From positions 766,001 through 830,000 of the forward strand of contig JALDNG010000102.1 in assembly GCA_024349245.1 (NCBI GenBank): a stretch of 64,000 nt of DNA, given 5' to 3'. This stretch comes from Neodontobutis hainanensis (Eukaryota; Chordata; Actinopteri; Gobiiformes; Odontobutidae). How positions within the stretch are numbered: position 1 is the stretch's first letter; every line of letters begins with the position of its first letter. This document shows, piece after piece, positions 48,801 through 59,139 of the stretch. Under the pieces are notes generated by a model that had not been told where the DNA came from, made no database searches, and worked only from the letters and a program-made list of their open reading frames with translations. The translations under genes and the position numbers were made by a program.

Positions 48801-50541
48801 AATATGCAACATGACCTAGGATGAATTACATTATTCTATTCACTTTTTGAAATACTGCACTGATTTGTCACAGAAAGCCACAATTTTCATGGGGCTGGGA
48901 AATATTTACCTATCATTAATAACTAAACATCCTCACATACTTTTCCTCTAAGGACTTCAAAGATTCTGAAAGTTGATTTAAAAAATAGGTCAATCATAGT
49001 ATTTTTAGGTTTTTGTTTTCCTTCTTATAGTCTTATTTACCGTTTTGTGCAGCTGCAACAAAGCAGTTCATACAAAGACTATGCAGAGAAGACAGTGAGC
49101 ATAATGCTGTCCTTACGCTGCATACAGCGAGTGGTCCATCTGTAATGGTCTGTTAGGTAACAACATCACGGGAAAGGATGCACACTCAGCAGAATGCCAT
49201 GTGTTCACTATCCAAACACTACCTCAGGAGCCACTTCTGTCGGACAGCAGATAGGTATTATCGGCATAAGAACATACCCAATACTAGAGTATAAAGTCTA
49301 AGAAACATAGACCCAAAGACTCATGATATTAGAAACTCACTGCAGCTTTCATCACACTGACCAGGTTTGATTCTTCTTAAAATAACTTTCCATATCTTCT
49401 TAATGCCTTACAATCTTATACTGAATATATTAGAGATAAACAATATGGAAGTTCCCGGAGAATGATACTCCCAAGTGGCTGAATAAGCTTTCTTGCTTCT
49501 ACGTCTCATTTAGACTCACTGATGTTTGCAATAAAATATCCTGTGCATGTTGAAAAAAACAGTTATAGGTCAATAAGTGCATTCAGTGTCACATTTTTCT
49601 AGACGGTCACATTTGTACAAAACAATGGGCTTTTCGCTGAGTAGTAATTTAATCTAAATGTAAGCGCTACTTACTTTAAACAAGTTAAAACAGTGGCATC
49701 TTCAGTCTAAGCTCAATAATCAAGTACTTGTGTTGTACTGGATGGTACTAGGTTTTAACACTGCATCCATTGTCAGCTGTTGCTCACTTTTCTTGCTAAA
49801 AAGATCAAATTTAATAAAATCAAGTAAAACTAGATAGAAGTAAGTATTTTTTCAAACAAACAGACAATAAAATGTGTATAAATATTGGCTCTTTTGTATT
49901 TAGGAGCCACAGGGTAAATGCTTTAGCCTCTTAAAGTAGCCGACATCATATTGCTGTAGGCTGGTCTCTTTTGGCATCATGACAATTTATTATGATAAAT
50001 TCATTATAACTGGCAGTGACTAGATTGTAAAGTGAGGCAAGTGATTAGAAATTGTATTTTTACTGTAGTTCCACATAATACACATTGCTGCAGTGATGAT
50101 GTTAAACCTGGTGTTGTTTAGTGGGGGTCTCTTCCTCATTAGAGTTTACTTGGCTGTATTTGTTATTTCAGAAGCCCGTGTTCTCTGAGCCCATTGTCAC
50201 TGAAGGGGAGCTGTCCCAAAGTGGAGACGGCCTTACCCCTCACTCACATCTTCCTGTCTGCTGTCTGTACCCCTCCCCCCAACCCAGAAACCAGCCTCCT
50301 GACCTAATCTGGATGATTAAATCATTTTTCTTTAGCACAAATTTTGTCTCCCCCCCAACACTACTCCTGTCTGGTAGTCGTCGCACACCAGTCGTCACAC
50401 ACCCTCCCCTATTGATCGTCATGCTGAGGAGATTACCCTAATAGCTGGGATTACCTCCCCACATGTTGGTTGGCCACAAACGGGAGGGGGGGGACTGGAG
50501 ATGGTGCATGTTGTGCATGATGTGCAAGTGTATGGACGGAA

Positions 50542-50559
50542 GGGAGGGAGGGGAGGGGG
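50542..50559 (+). other. G-quadruplex motif
   Basis: Four G runs of 3-5 bases separated by single A residues (GGGAGGGAGGGGAGGGGG) fit the G3+N1-7 rule on the plus strand. It lies in the C/G-skewed block 50,470-50,580 within znf516 intron 1, on the non-template strand's complement. Confidence 0.75.
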
Positions 50560-51774
50560 AGAGCGAGGGGAGGAAGAAATCTGGGCCTCTGTTTGTTTGC
50601 TGTCTGTGGCCACTGCTGTGACATAAAAAGCTACAGCCTGGATCAAGTCTGTTGGGTGTAATTAGACTTCCAGCAGCCCACGTAATAATTTTAATACATC
50701 CCTAAATGTTAATGGGGATAATGAGCCATGAAATAACAGCATTAAAAACAGCACAACAAACAGAACACATACACTATATCTTCTATTATTAACTTTGCTG
50801 TTATTTCTCACACTTTTGCAAATACGCCTATAGTTTAAATGAGCAATAGATTTACCTTAAACTTGTTAAAAGCTAACTAACCAATTACCAAAAAGAGGCT
50901 TGTAAACCGTTTTTAATACTTTCTCTACAGACACTTTATTACAAAAATATATAATAGTTAAGCAGGTTAATCATTATTAAGTAAAAATGTTTTTAGGGTG
51001 CTTAAAATGACAAAAGTAGCTATTTATTAATGAAAGCCATCCCATCATGCCTGTGTTTTTGCTCAGATGACCAGGTAAATAATACTGGTAATAGCACCAC
51101 ACATTGCTAAGGACTAGTCTTAAGCTAAAAGGCCTGATAACAATATGAGCACAGTTGCCACTCACGTCCTATCCACATGTTCCACTCCAGCCCAGTGGGA
51201 CATCTTTCCCTCGGTGTCTGCAGCAGGATGAGGTGCTTTTTTCAGTTTTGGGCAACTGCTTCAAACAAGTGGCAAAGGGTAAAAGAGCTGGGAATCAAGA
51301 TGTTATCCCCAGAGAGAGGCAGGCAGGGCAAAGAGGCTGGAGGCCATTGAGACGGTGCAGAGAAGAGGAATTTCGATAATCCGCTGCTGATCCCGTACAA
51401 TGGCAGCCTTGTTGTCTGTCCCGTTTGCACTCACTTACCACAAGTTTGCTAGCCCTAACTGTGCCTTATAATAGTTTAATGCAGCTAATAGTGGCGATAA
51501 TAGTGGATACCGGAGGACAAAGGAGAATTGAAGCTGCCTACCTGTGTCAAACCACTCGTGTCAGAGGCTCGCGACACGACATTGAGACCGGACACACGAC
51601 TTGACCGACGGGTTATCAAAACTGTCACCGAATGAGTGCTCTTTGACTATGTTCTAGTTGACTTCTCCCTTCGAAACTTCAAAACAAAGCATCTGTACAA
51701 GTCAAACTCGCGTGTACAACCAGCTATAGCATCCCAAAGCAGTTTGACAGGTTTTGTGAGTGGGTAACTCTTAC

Positions 51775-52050
51775 CTCAGCGCTGGGAGACAAGCCGCTCC
51801 TTGAGGAATCCCATCTGCGATAAAACAATGGCGAGTGGCGCAAAAACAATTGTCGGAGTAATCTTCTCCACTTGTAGTTGCATCCCTTGAAATGAAATTG
51901 CTGTAAAACTTGAATCAGAGTTTCTCGCAGCGGTGCACCTGAACCGCAGTCCCGTCGCCTCCACCTCCTCCTCCTTCGCAGCAGCAGCAGCATCAGCCGT
52001 GCTCCGGGACAAAAGTGACGCGAGAGATAACGTGATTAACGCGGCTTCAC
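51775..52050 (-). promoter_or_regulatory. Candidate non-coding first exon and promoter of znf516
   Basis: This block and the flank to about 52,140 carry more CpG than the rest of the window and short GCT/GCA and GGAGGA runs. On the minus strand it ends in a strong donor, GCTGAG|GTAAGAG (last exon base 51,775). No initiation codon here leads into the znf516 frame through that donor as far as I can tell, so it is read as 5' UTR. The transcription start is not defined by any clear core motif. Confidence 0.5.
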
Positions 52051-52141
52051 TCCACGCAGTGAATGAGAGGCTGGTGGCGCGCGAATCCTTTAGCTTTGTG
52101 GGACAGGGATAAAAGACGGACTCCGGAACAAAAGAGGGCGA

Positions 52142-53540
52142 TAAATGGGTGGTAATGACTCGGTTTAGTGATGATATAGAAGGGTCCCTAATGATGCTAA
52201 AGTTTGACCACGTGACTTGTGTAGGCTGAGTTGAACGTAAAATAAGGAGGTGGTGTAGGCTTTAATCCTGAAGTGGGTGAATTGACAGTGCTATAGTTTG
52301 GAGTTCTTTGTGTAGCAGCATGCATTAATCACTCTAATATTGGGTTTCTATCCACATTTACTTTATTACTCATCATGTAATTTATTTTGTTGAAGAAACA
52401 TGCTGTAAGCTTCAACATTTGTCACCAGAGGGCTCACTCCGCTGAAGAGATGAGGAGCATGCGCCAAACAGTGCGTGTTGTGGTTTGATCTGTGGGTTTG
52501 TCTAATGTTGTGTTGTCGTTTATACAAAAGGTGGCGACAAAGACAGGGCTTTTACATCTTCACATTGGGCTCCAGAGATGACATGTTGAGCAGCAGTGGC
52601 CTTATGAGCCAAATGGAACACACTGCTCAAAACAACAATAGAGTTGGGATCAGGGGAGGAAATCCTGCTGCTGCCTTCTAGAATATCAGTCTGTAACAGA
52701 TATAGAAAATGCAAAATAATATATCAGACAATACAGTAAGTTCACTCAAGGAGCTTCTCCAAATTGTCCTAAATGCATACTATTTGAAGTGATTAGATGC
52801 CATTGTCTCTGGGACTGTGGTGATATTGAAGTGTTCTGAAGGCAGTAAGGTGGTCGGTGATAGGACAGACAGTCCATCCCAGTCCGTTGCTCTGTCTGCT
52901 GGGACTTGTCTGTAGCTTTAAGAGACCCCTCAACAGAGCTATGGACATCTCTAGTGGCTAAGGTGGGTGCCCCAGAGAGACTGTGTTTGGGCAAGAAAGG
53001 GCACCTAAGTATGTGAAAACCTGTGCTGTTTTGTGTTTGAAAATGTAATAAAAAAGAAAAGTAAAAAAAAAAAGAAAAAGAATTTTAACGACTTTTTCAA
53101 GGACCAAAAAGCATTTTCTAAACCCCACTAAATTAAAAAGCCCTCACCCCATTACATTAAAAATCAACGTGAACTGATGAGCACTTAAAAAGATTTACAA
53201 ACAAAACAACCTTTAGTATAATTATACAAAATATAGACAAGTCAAGTCAAGCCTGAAGTCAAAATTTTCATGTTGGTCCAGCCCTTTTTTTCGGTGGACA
53301 CCAGATTGAACAGTACAAAAGTCATGCTGTTACATTCCCTCTTCCCTCCTATTTGGGCAGAGTTCAATCATCTTTATTGTTTTTGATTTATCATTACCAC
53401 CTTTGTTTATTTGATCTAAGTAGGTAACTATTGTGACATACTTTTTGTGTCTGCGACATCTAATTGTTGGGGATAAGATTATGTATGCCAGCTGTGGAGA
53501 GACGAATGCTAGCGCACGTTCAAGCTGAATTACACGTTTC
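52142..53540. other. Intergenic between znf516 promoter region and LINE remnant
   Basis: No supported gene. An A-rich stretch lies near 53,050-53,085. Confidence 0.4.
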
Positions 53541-53544
53541 TTGT

Positions 53545-53965
53545 CATCTCAATGGCAAGGCAATTTTATTTATAGAGCACAATTCCTACACTGGGTAACT
53601 CAAAGTGTTTTACAGAAATAAAGGACAATTTATTAGATTTAGATTGAGAAACATAAGAAAAATTTAAACATTTTAAAAGAAGAGTGTAAATAAAAAACAC
53701 TTAAGTTGTAATGTAGGAGGAACTAAAGAGGAAGGTTTTTAACCTCCCCTTGAACATTGTTAAAGTTTAGGCCTATTTCACTTCATCTGGGAGGTTGTTC
53801 CAGATTTTTGCTGCATGAAACTTAAACGCTGCTTCACCCTGTTTAGTTCTAACTCTGGACATGAGCAGAAGTATGTCCCAGATGTTCTCAGAGTCCGAGG
53901 AGGTTCATAAGGAACTAGCATGTCAGATTTATATTCTGGACCAATCCATTCATTGCCCACTGACT
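53545..53965. repeat. Interspersed repeat adjoining the LINE remnant
   Basis: It starts with CAATTTTATTTATAGAGCAC and AACTCAAAGTGTTTTACAG, a very common teleost repeat start. It continues with GGAGGTTGTTCCAGATTTTT, AAACGCTGCTTCACC and GTCCGAGGAGGTTCATAAGG. I recognise the layout as repetitive in fish but cannot name its class. It may be a separate insertion or part of the neighbouring LINE. Confidence 0.65.
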
Positions 53966-53979
53966 GGATGTCTGAATTT

Positions 53980-56110
53980 GTGACTTTGATTAATGTCTGT
54001 GAAGGGGCCTAAATCCAGACTTAAAAGGATCAAAGCAGTTGTTAAGCAAAAGAAAGTTATTAAGTTGCTGATATACAACTTTTTCGATGACTTTCCCTAA
54101 AAATGGCAGGTTTGATTTGGGCTGACAGTTGTCGAGCACTGTAGCATCAAGACTGCTCTTCTTTAAGAGAGGCTTGATGACAGAAGTTTTTAAGGCCCTT
54201 GGAAATGTTCCAGACTGTAAGTAATTAAGTAATTATAGACTTTATCAGTGAGTTGTGGTAACAAACTGCTTAGAGCTGATTTTAGAAATCTAGTGGGTAG
54301 AACATCAAGGCAGCAGGTGGATGAACTCAGACTGGAGACAGTTTTTCCAATTGTTCTGTCATTAATGGTGTCTCCTAGGTGGCTGCAGTGATATTTTATG
54401 CCCTGTGGACTGTATTATGTTTAATGCCCTGTCAATGAAAAACATTTCAAACTCATTGCATTTAGTGGTGGAAACTAATTCTGGAGGAAATGGAGCTGGA
54501 GGGTTTGTTAATCTGTTCACTGTAGAAAACAGGACACGTGAGTTGTTACTGCTGTTGATAAAAAAAATTATTTCCCTTGCTTTTTGCAAAGTTTGATAGA
54601 AAACATGCAGATTTTCTTTGTATAACTCATAATGAATTAAGAGCTTAAATTTACAAGAATTGACAGAGTTTAGCATTGCTCCATAATGCCTTTTGCCTTT
54701 TCCTGATCACATTAACCTTAACAGTAGCAATGGCGTCCATAACATTTAAAACACCTGAAGTATAACAATTCAACAAATCATCAACTTGACCTGATGAGGC
54801 ATTTTCAAACCTGTCTGCCTCCATAAACTGTGTCCTGGTGTTATAATGTGTCTCTTCTGAACAACTGTAGGTCCAGCAGCAGCTTTTGGAAATATGGACA
54901 GATGGAAAAAGACACAAGAATGATCAGACTGAGCAACATCAATCACAGTAACTTCTGAAATATGAACAACCTTAGTAATGACCAGGTCCAGAGTGTGACC
55001 TCTGTTATAGGTCGGCTCATTAACATGCTGACAAAGACCAAAAGTATCAAGAATAGTAGAAAGTTCTTTTGGCATTTCTGTCATAAACATTATCCACATG
55101 CACATTAAAATCACCTGATACGACTACTTTTTCCAATTCTGTGCAGATAGCCGAAAGCATTTCAGTAACTCATCAATAAAATCATGACTGTGGTTTGAAA
55201 AGAACTACATATAATATACAGTAGATGGAGAAAACCTCAACTCCATTTTGAATGACACATTCTTAAATGATGAAAACTCCCCAGGTGAGTTTCTGGATAA
55301 GAATATTATTCCTAAGAAAGGCACATAACCACCACCCTTTTTGTTTTCCTGCATTTTGGATAGTAATGTGAAATTCGATGGGGTGGATTCAATAAGGACC
55401 AGAAGTCTTGCTGTCTAACCATGTTTCTGTTGAAAACTTCAAATCAAGCTTAAATTAAGTTACAAAATCATTCATTAAAAAAGATTTGTTTCCCAAAGAT
55501 CTGACATTGAACACTGCAAGTTTCAAGTCAGATTGAGGACCAGATTTTACCTGTTTGTAGCGGATTTTAATCAGATTTGTCTGATTAGACAATCTAACTG
55601 TTATTCTCTTCTCCAATCTGTGACTTCTGACTGTAGCTATGAAGCTGGGGGGAGGGTTCTCTCCCAGGGCCTCAGGTTGATAAGTGGTTTATTATGATAA
55701 AAAGCCTTGATGTTAGTCAAGGCTTTTAGAGCTGGTCTGGGAGGAGGTGGAGGGGGTTTGACAGGGGTGCTTTAGACTCTAGGTATTGGCCGAGGTGGAG
55801 AAGTGGTGCTTCTCGGGGGTATTAGGGGTGATGTATTTCAGGATGATGAAAGAACCCATGACCTGGCCAAGTTAGGTTTAAGGGGTACCATTTTAATTCC
55901 AGATTTTACCAAAATTTCCAGGTGATCTGAAAATCCCATTGGTGAATACCTGGGTGGGACAGAGATGGTGAGGCCCGCAGAAGGTGTTGATGTTACTGGG
56001 GGGTTCCAGGGTCCTATTGGGGGGTCCATGGCAGTGGTGGAGGTGTTGATGGTGTCGTCTTTGAACAGGTTGTCACGTTGTCAAGTTATCCTTGAGCGGA
56101 GCCTGCCTGG
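53980..56110 (-). mobile_element. Decayed L2-type non-LTR retrotransposon (endonuclease plus start of reverse transcriptase)
   Basis: Read on the minus strand from high to low coordinates it has an endonuclease part (STPSNFTLLSK near 55.38 kb, then LCQHVNEPTYNRGHTLDLVI and DVAQSDHSCVFFHLSI at 54.88-55.05 kb). A linker follows (LLIHYELYKENL, NSRVLFSTVNRLTNPPAP and ELVSTTKCNEFEMFF at 54.40-54.66 kb), then the beginning of reverse transcriptase (KKSSLDATVLDNC, SNLPFLGKVIEKVVYQQL at 54.05-54.18 kb). This order is that of teleost L2-clade LINEs. The frames are interrupted by stops and shifts, and the rest of the reverse transcriptase is absent, so the copy is inactive. Confidence 0.85.
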
Positions 56111-56900
56111 CCTTTGTCCTGATTATACAGACAGCAACTTCAAATCTGCCTGTTACATATAGGGCTTTCTGTTAAACATATTAGTTTACCAACACGTCAT
56201 TCTTCATGAAAATGGCTCAACACAGACAGGCCAGCATTCGTCAACCTATTCACCCTTCCGCCTATTCCAAGCTAATCTCATTTGGTCATTCACCACTGAT
56301 GTTCTTTCAACTATTAACAAATGATAATGAAGAGTCATGTTTGCAGCTCAATTGAATTGGGAAGCAACGCCCAACACCTTACAAAAAATTTATTTATATA
56401 CATTTATGTACTTATTACTACTACTTATTATTTTCTTGACAGTCAGCATCAATACTATCCGTTGTGCAATTGCCAAATACAAGTAAAACATGAACAGTGA
56501 TTGTATGAATTCTTTAAAATAAATCAATAAATGCATTATAATAAGAAAAAGAAAGAAGAAAATTACACATAAGGCATCCACACTTGGCTCCCGTTCATAT
56601 TGATACTAGTTAGACAGATGTTTCCAGTGTGAAAGAGGAAGTGGGACTTAGAGGAATGTGAACAAATAAATAAATTCAGAGATTTAAGGGACATAGTAAA
56701 CTTTATCATCACTGAATCCTGAAACTATTGCAGAAGGAAGTGGAAAAGCAGATGTCTCCTTGCTCACAATTCCCCCCTTCACTGTCTTCACTAGTTTTTA
56801 ACTAGTTTTCACTTGTTTGTTGCTGCTTTTTTTTAGCCATCTGACATTTGTCCTCAACAGTGGTATCCTCATGTGTCAAACACATTAGCCCCATTAGCAG
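56111..56900. other. Spacer between LINE remnant and receptor gene
   Basis: AT-rich, with no gene seen. Any promoter of the plus-strand receptor gene should lie in the distal part (56.5-57.0 kb), but no clear core promoter element is visible. Confidence 0.35.
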
Positions 56901-56939
56901 GGTAAGGACTGAGAGATGGGGGCGGAGCATGAAGTCAGG

Positions 56940-57017
56940 GTTTGTGACATCTACATTCTCCACTGTTTGCGTTGTGCAGAAGCCGTCAAGTTGCCACAGA
57001 AGATTCACTCTCCTCTG
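56940..57017 (+). other. Candidate 5'-UTR exon of the RXFP3-like receptor gene
   Basis: A donor CTG|GTAAGA lies at 57,017/57,018. Two acceptors precede the coding exon, CTCTTTCCTTGCAG (exon from 57,522) and TTTCTTTTCAG (exon from 57,609). A 5'-UTR intron of about 500-590 nt with alternative acceptors is therefore plausible. The 5' limit of the exon is unknown. Confidence 0.35.
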
Positions 57018-57633
57018 GTAAGATCATTTTATATCTTTTACAACTTAACGGAATAGAAACCTTTGATTTACACATTAGAAAAGATAGAGGTATTTATACT
57101 TTTCAATGGATCTTTACAAGGTAATTGTTGCTCTTAGTCTTTAAGCTTATTATTCTACAGCTTTGGTATTTTAGTCAAGGCCTTAGTCAACGTGTACAGT
57201 GAAGGATTACTTTGAAAGTGCACTAAAGTTATAAACTACAGAGTCCTGTTTATTATCAACATTCAGATGTTATTACACATCTTTGTGAGCGTTGTTGAAA
57301 AGCACTGACTACATTTAAACAGTCTGAGGTTTCTCAAGGACAAGCTTTTTCACTTACATTTGTTTATATTTCTATTTGCTCGCATAGAAGATTCTTTGAA
57401 AAATCCCATTATCGAAGTCAGGGAGTAACACTTCTAGTCTAATTTGTTTATCTGACAAGGCTAATCAACTTATTCACTGCATGTGCCTATTAGGTCATTA
57501 TAATTTCCTCTTTCCTTGCAGGAATAGACCACTGCCAGTTAATAAACAGACAGCCAGAACTTAGATTTTCTTTATAAACACATTATTAATCCAGACGTTT
57601 CTTTTCAGACAGACTGACTCCAGCTGAAGAACA

Positions 57634-58806
57634 ATGACAAACATGGAGCTCTACAAGAGACTCCTCAACAGCTGTGCCTTTACACAGCACTGCAATAACT
57701 CATTTAACACCAGTGTGGGTGATATGTTGGAGATATCTGACGATGGAGCTCCCTGGCTGAGAATAGTCATCTCTGTGGTCTACTTTGTCGTGGCAACGGC
57801 AGGAGTCTTAGGGAATCTCTTAGTGATGTTCCTTCTCTATTCGACCCACACCATCACTACAGGCAACATCAATATTTTTGTGTTTAATTTAGCCCTGGCT
57901 GACCTCTTGTTCTCCGTAGCTTTGCCGTTCTGGGCTGTAGACATTGCCATGGACTACAGCTGGCCCTTTGGTTTGGCCACTTGTAAAGCTGTGTCCTTAC
58001 TCACGGGTCTCAATGTCTTTGCCAGTTGCTTTTTCCTCACTGCCATGAGTTTGACCAGGTACTGCTATGTAGCCACTGCCCTCAAACCCAAATCTTCTCT
58101 GTGTAATCAGTCTAGCACATTCCCCTTGGCCACAGCTCTTATTTGGGTAGGAGCTCTAATAGCATCCATGCCCAGAGCTGTATTTGCTGAGCTGAAACAT
58201 GTGGGCATCAACAACGATACAGCATGCCTGCTCCGTTTCCCGGATGGCACGGCCTGGCTTGGAATAAACCACCTCCTGAGAGTGATACTGGGATTTCTGC
58301 TTCCCTATATCATCATCATCACTTCCTATTTGCTTCTGCTCAGATTCCTCTGTCGCCACAAACTCAAGGGTACCAACTCAAAGAGAAACGCAGACATATC
58401 TGTTTCTGTGGCAGTAGTGGTCCTCTCATTTTGCGCTTGTTGGTTCCCCTACAACGTCCTCACCTTTTGGAGCATCCTGATTCAACTTGATGTTGTTGGT
58501 CTAAGTCCATCTTTCTACTTGGCTCAGACATACTTCTTCCCTGTGGCCAACTGCTTGGCGTTCACCAGCAGCTGCTTCAACCCGGTCATTTACTGCCTTG
58601 TTCGAAAAGAGTACCGTGCAGCCCTCCGGAATGTGCTCCTGAAGTTGAGTCTGGCCGTTATGTCCAAAGTACCGTACAACTCGGAGGAGGGTTCAGGACA
58701 AGGCGGCCCTCTGGCAATCCAGTTAAATAACATGTACAGTCAGACAACTGACACCAGAACATACACACCCCTCTGGACTCTTCCGAAAGCCGTGTCCAAC
58801 CTGTAA
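57634..58806 (+). CDS. Relaxin-3 receptor family (RXFP3/RXFP4-like) class A GPCR
   Basis: 390 residues in one coding exon, as usual for this family. It is a plasma-membrane receptor for relaxin-3/INSL5-type peptides. RXFP3 and RXFP4 signal through Gi/o. The N-terminus is short with N-glycosylation sequons at N21 and N25. Seven membrane segments carry GN (N61), LALAD (D90), TRY at 141-143 in place of DRY (as in RXFP3), CWFP (W270), and NPVIY at 316-320. C117 and C198 should form the conserved disulfide. Family marks are FWAVD...MDYSWPFG after TM2, FFLTAMSLTRY in TM3, CLLRFPD in loop 2, and TFWSIL after TM6. The first acidic residue of the RXFP3 W-x-x-E-x-x-x-D motif is Asp103, the second is Asp107. 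The start is the first ATG (A at -3). A second ATG three codons on is also good. Teleosts carry several rxfp3 paralogues and I cannot say which this is. Confidence 0.95.
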   Translation: MTNMELYKRLLNSCAFTQHCNNSFNTSVGDMLEISDDGAPWLRIVISVVYFVVATAGVLGNLLVMFLLYSTHTITTGNINIFVFNLALADLLFSVALPFWAVDIAMDYSWPFGLATCKAVSLLTGLNVFASCFFLTAMSLTRYCYVATALKPKSSLCNQSSTFPLATALIWVGALIASMPRAVFAELKHVGINNDTACLLRFPDGTAWLGINHLLRVILGFLLPYIIIITSYLLLLRFLCRHKLKGTNSKRNADISVSVAVVVLSFCACWFPYNVLTFWSILIQLDVVGLSPSFYLAQTYFFPVANCLAFTSSCFNPVIYCLVRKEYRAALRNVLLKLSLAVMSKVPYNSEEGSGQGGPLAIQLNNMYSQTTDTRTYTPLWTLPKAVSNL

Positions 58807-59108
58807 AGCCACAGGACAATCTGGAAACCTGCTCTAGCCTCATATAAGATGACATTTATTTGACATCCAGAAACTCATTCATAAATTGTCCAATGCCAAA
58901 CAAGCTTTTGCGTGTTTTGTGTAAATGCCTTCATAAACCATACCGACATGTGTGCCTTTTGTTGAAATGTCTTGAGGTATCTGTCAGCTCTACTTGTTGT
59001 TGCTATGTGTTAAATTGCATGCCTGTGAATTAAAAATATACAATAACACATAAAATACTACAGTGTTGTTGATGAGTATGTGGCCCATGTGTTCTTGAAT
59101 GACAAAGT

Positions 59109-59114
59109 AATAAA
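59109..59114 (+). terminator. Probable polyadenylation signal of the RXFP3-like gene
   Basis: Canonical AATAAA about 300 nt after the stop codon, followed by a GT-rich stretch. It gives a 3' UTR of roughly 0.3 kb. Confidence 0.6.
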
Positions 59115-59139
59115 TGTGTTATTGAAATTTAGTCTATTT

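Larger units (their letters stand above)
43812..51774 (-). other. Probable first intron of znf516
   Basis: It lies between a candidate first-exon donor (GCTGAG|GTAAGAG at 51,775/51,774) and an acceptor-like TGTGCTTTCTGAAGCAG just upstream of the start codon (exon would begin at 43,811). Two stretches stand out as unique and GC-richer, 44,930-45,520 and 50,120-50,650, and could hold regulatory elements. The rest is AT-rich. The intron is inferred, with no transcript evidence. Confidence 0.45.

Noticed and set aside
54362..55114. Possible functional genes in the 54-55 kb open frames
   Set aside because: They are pieces of a broken L2-type LINE (endonuclease and linker), not host genes.
58156..58490. 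Second frames inside the receptor gene
   Set aside because: Shadows of the RXFP3-like coding sequence, which has unambiguous seven-helix motifs in its own frame.
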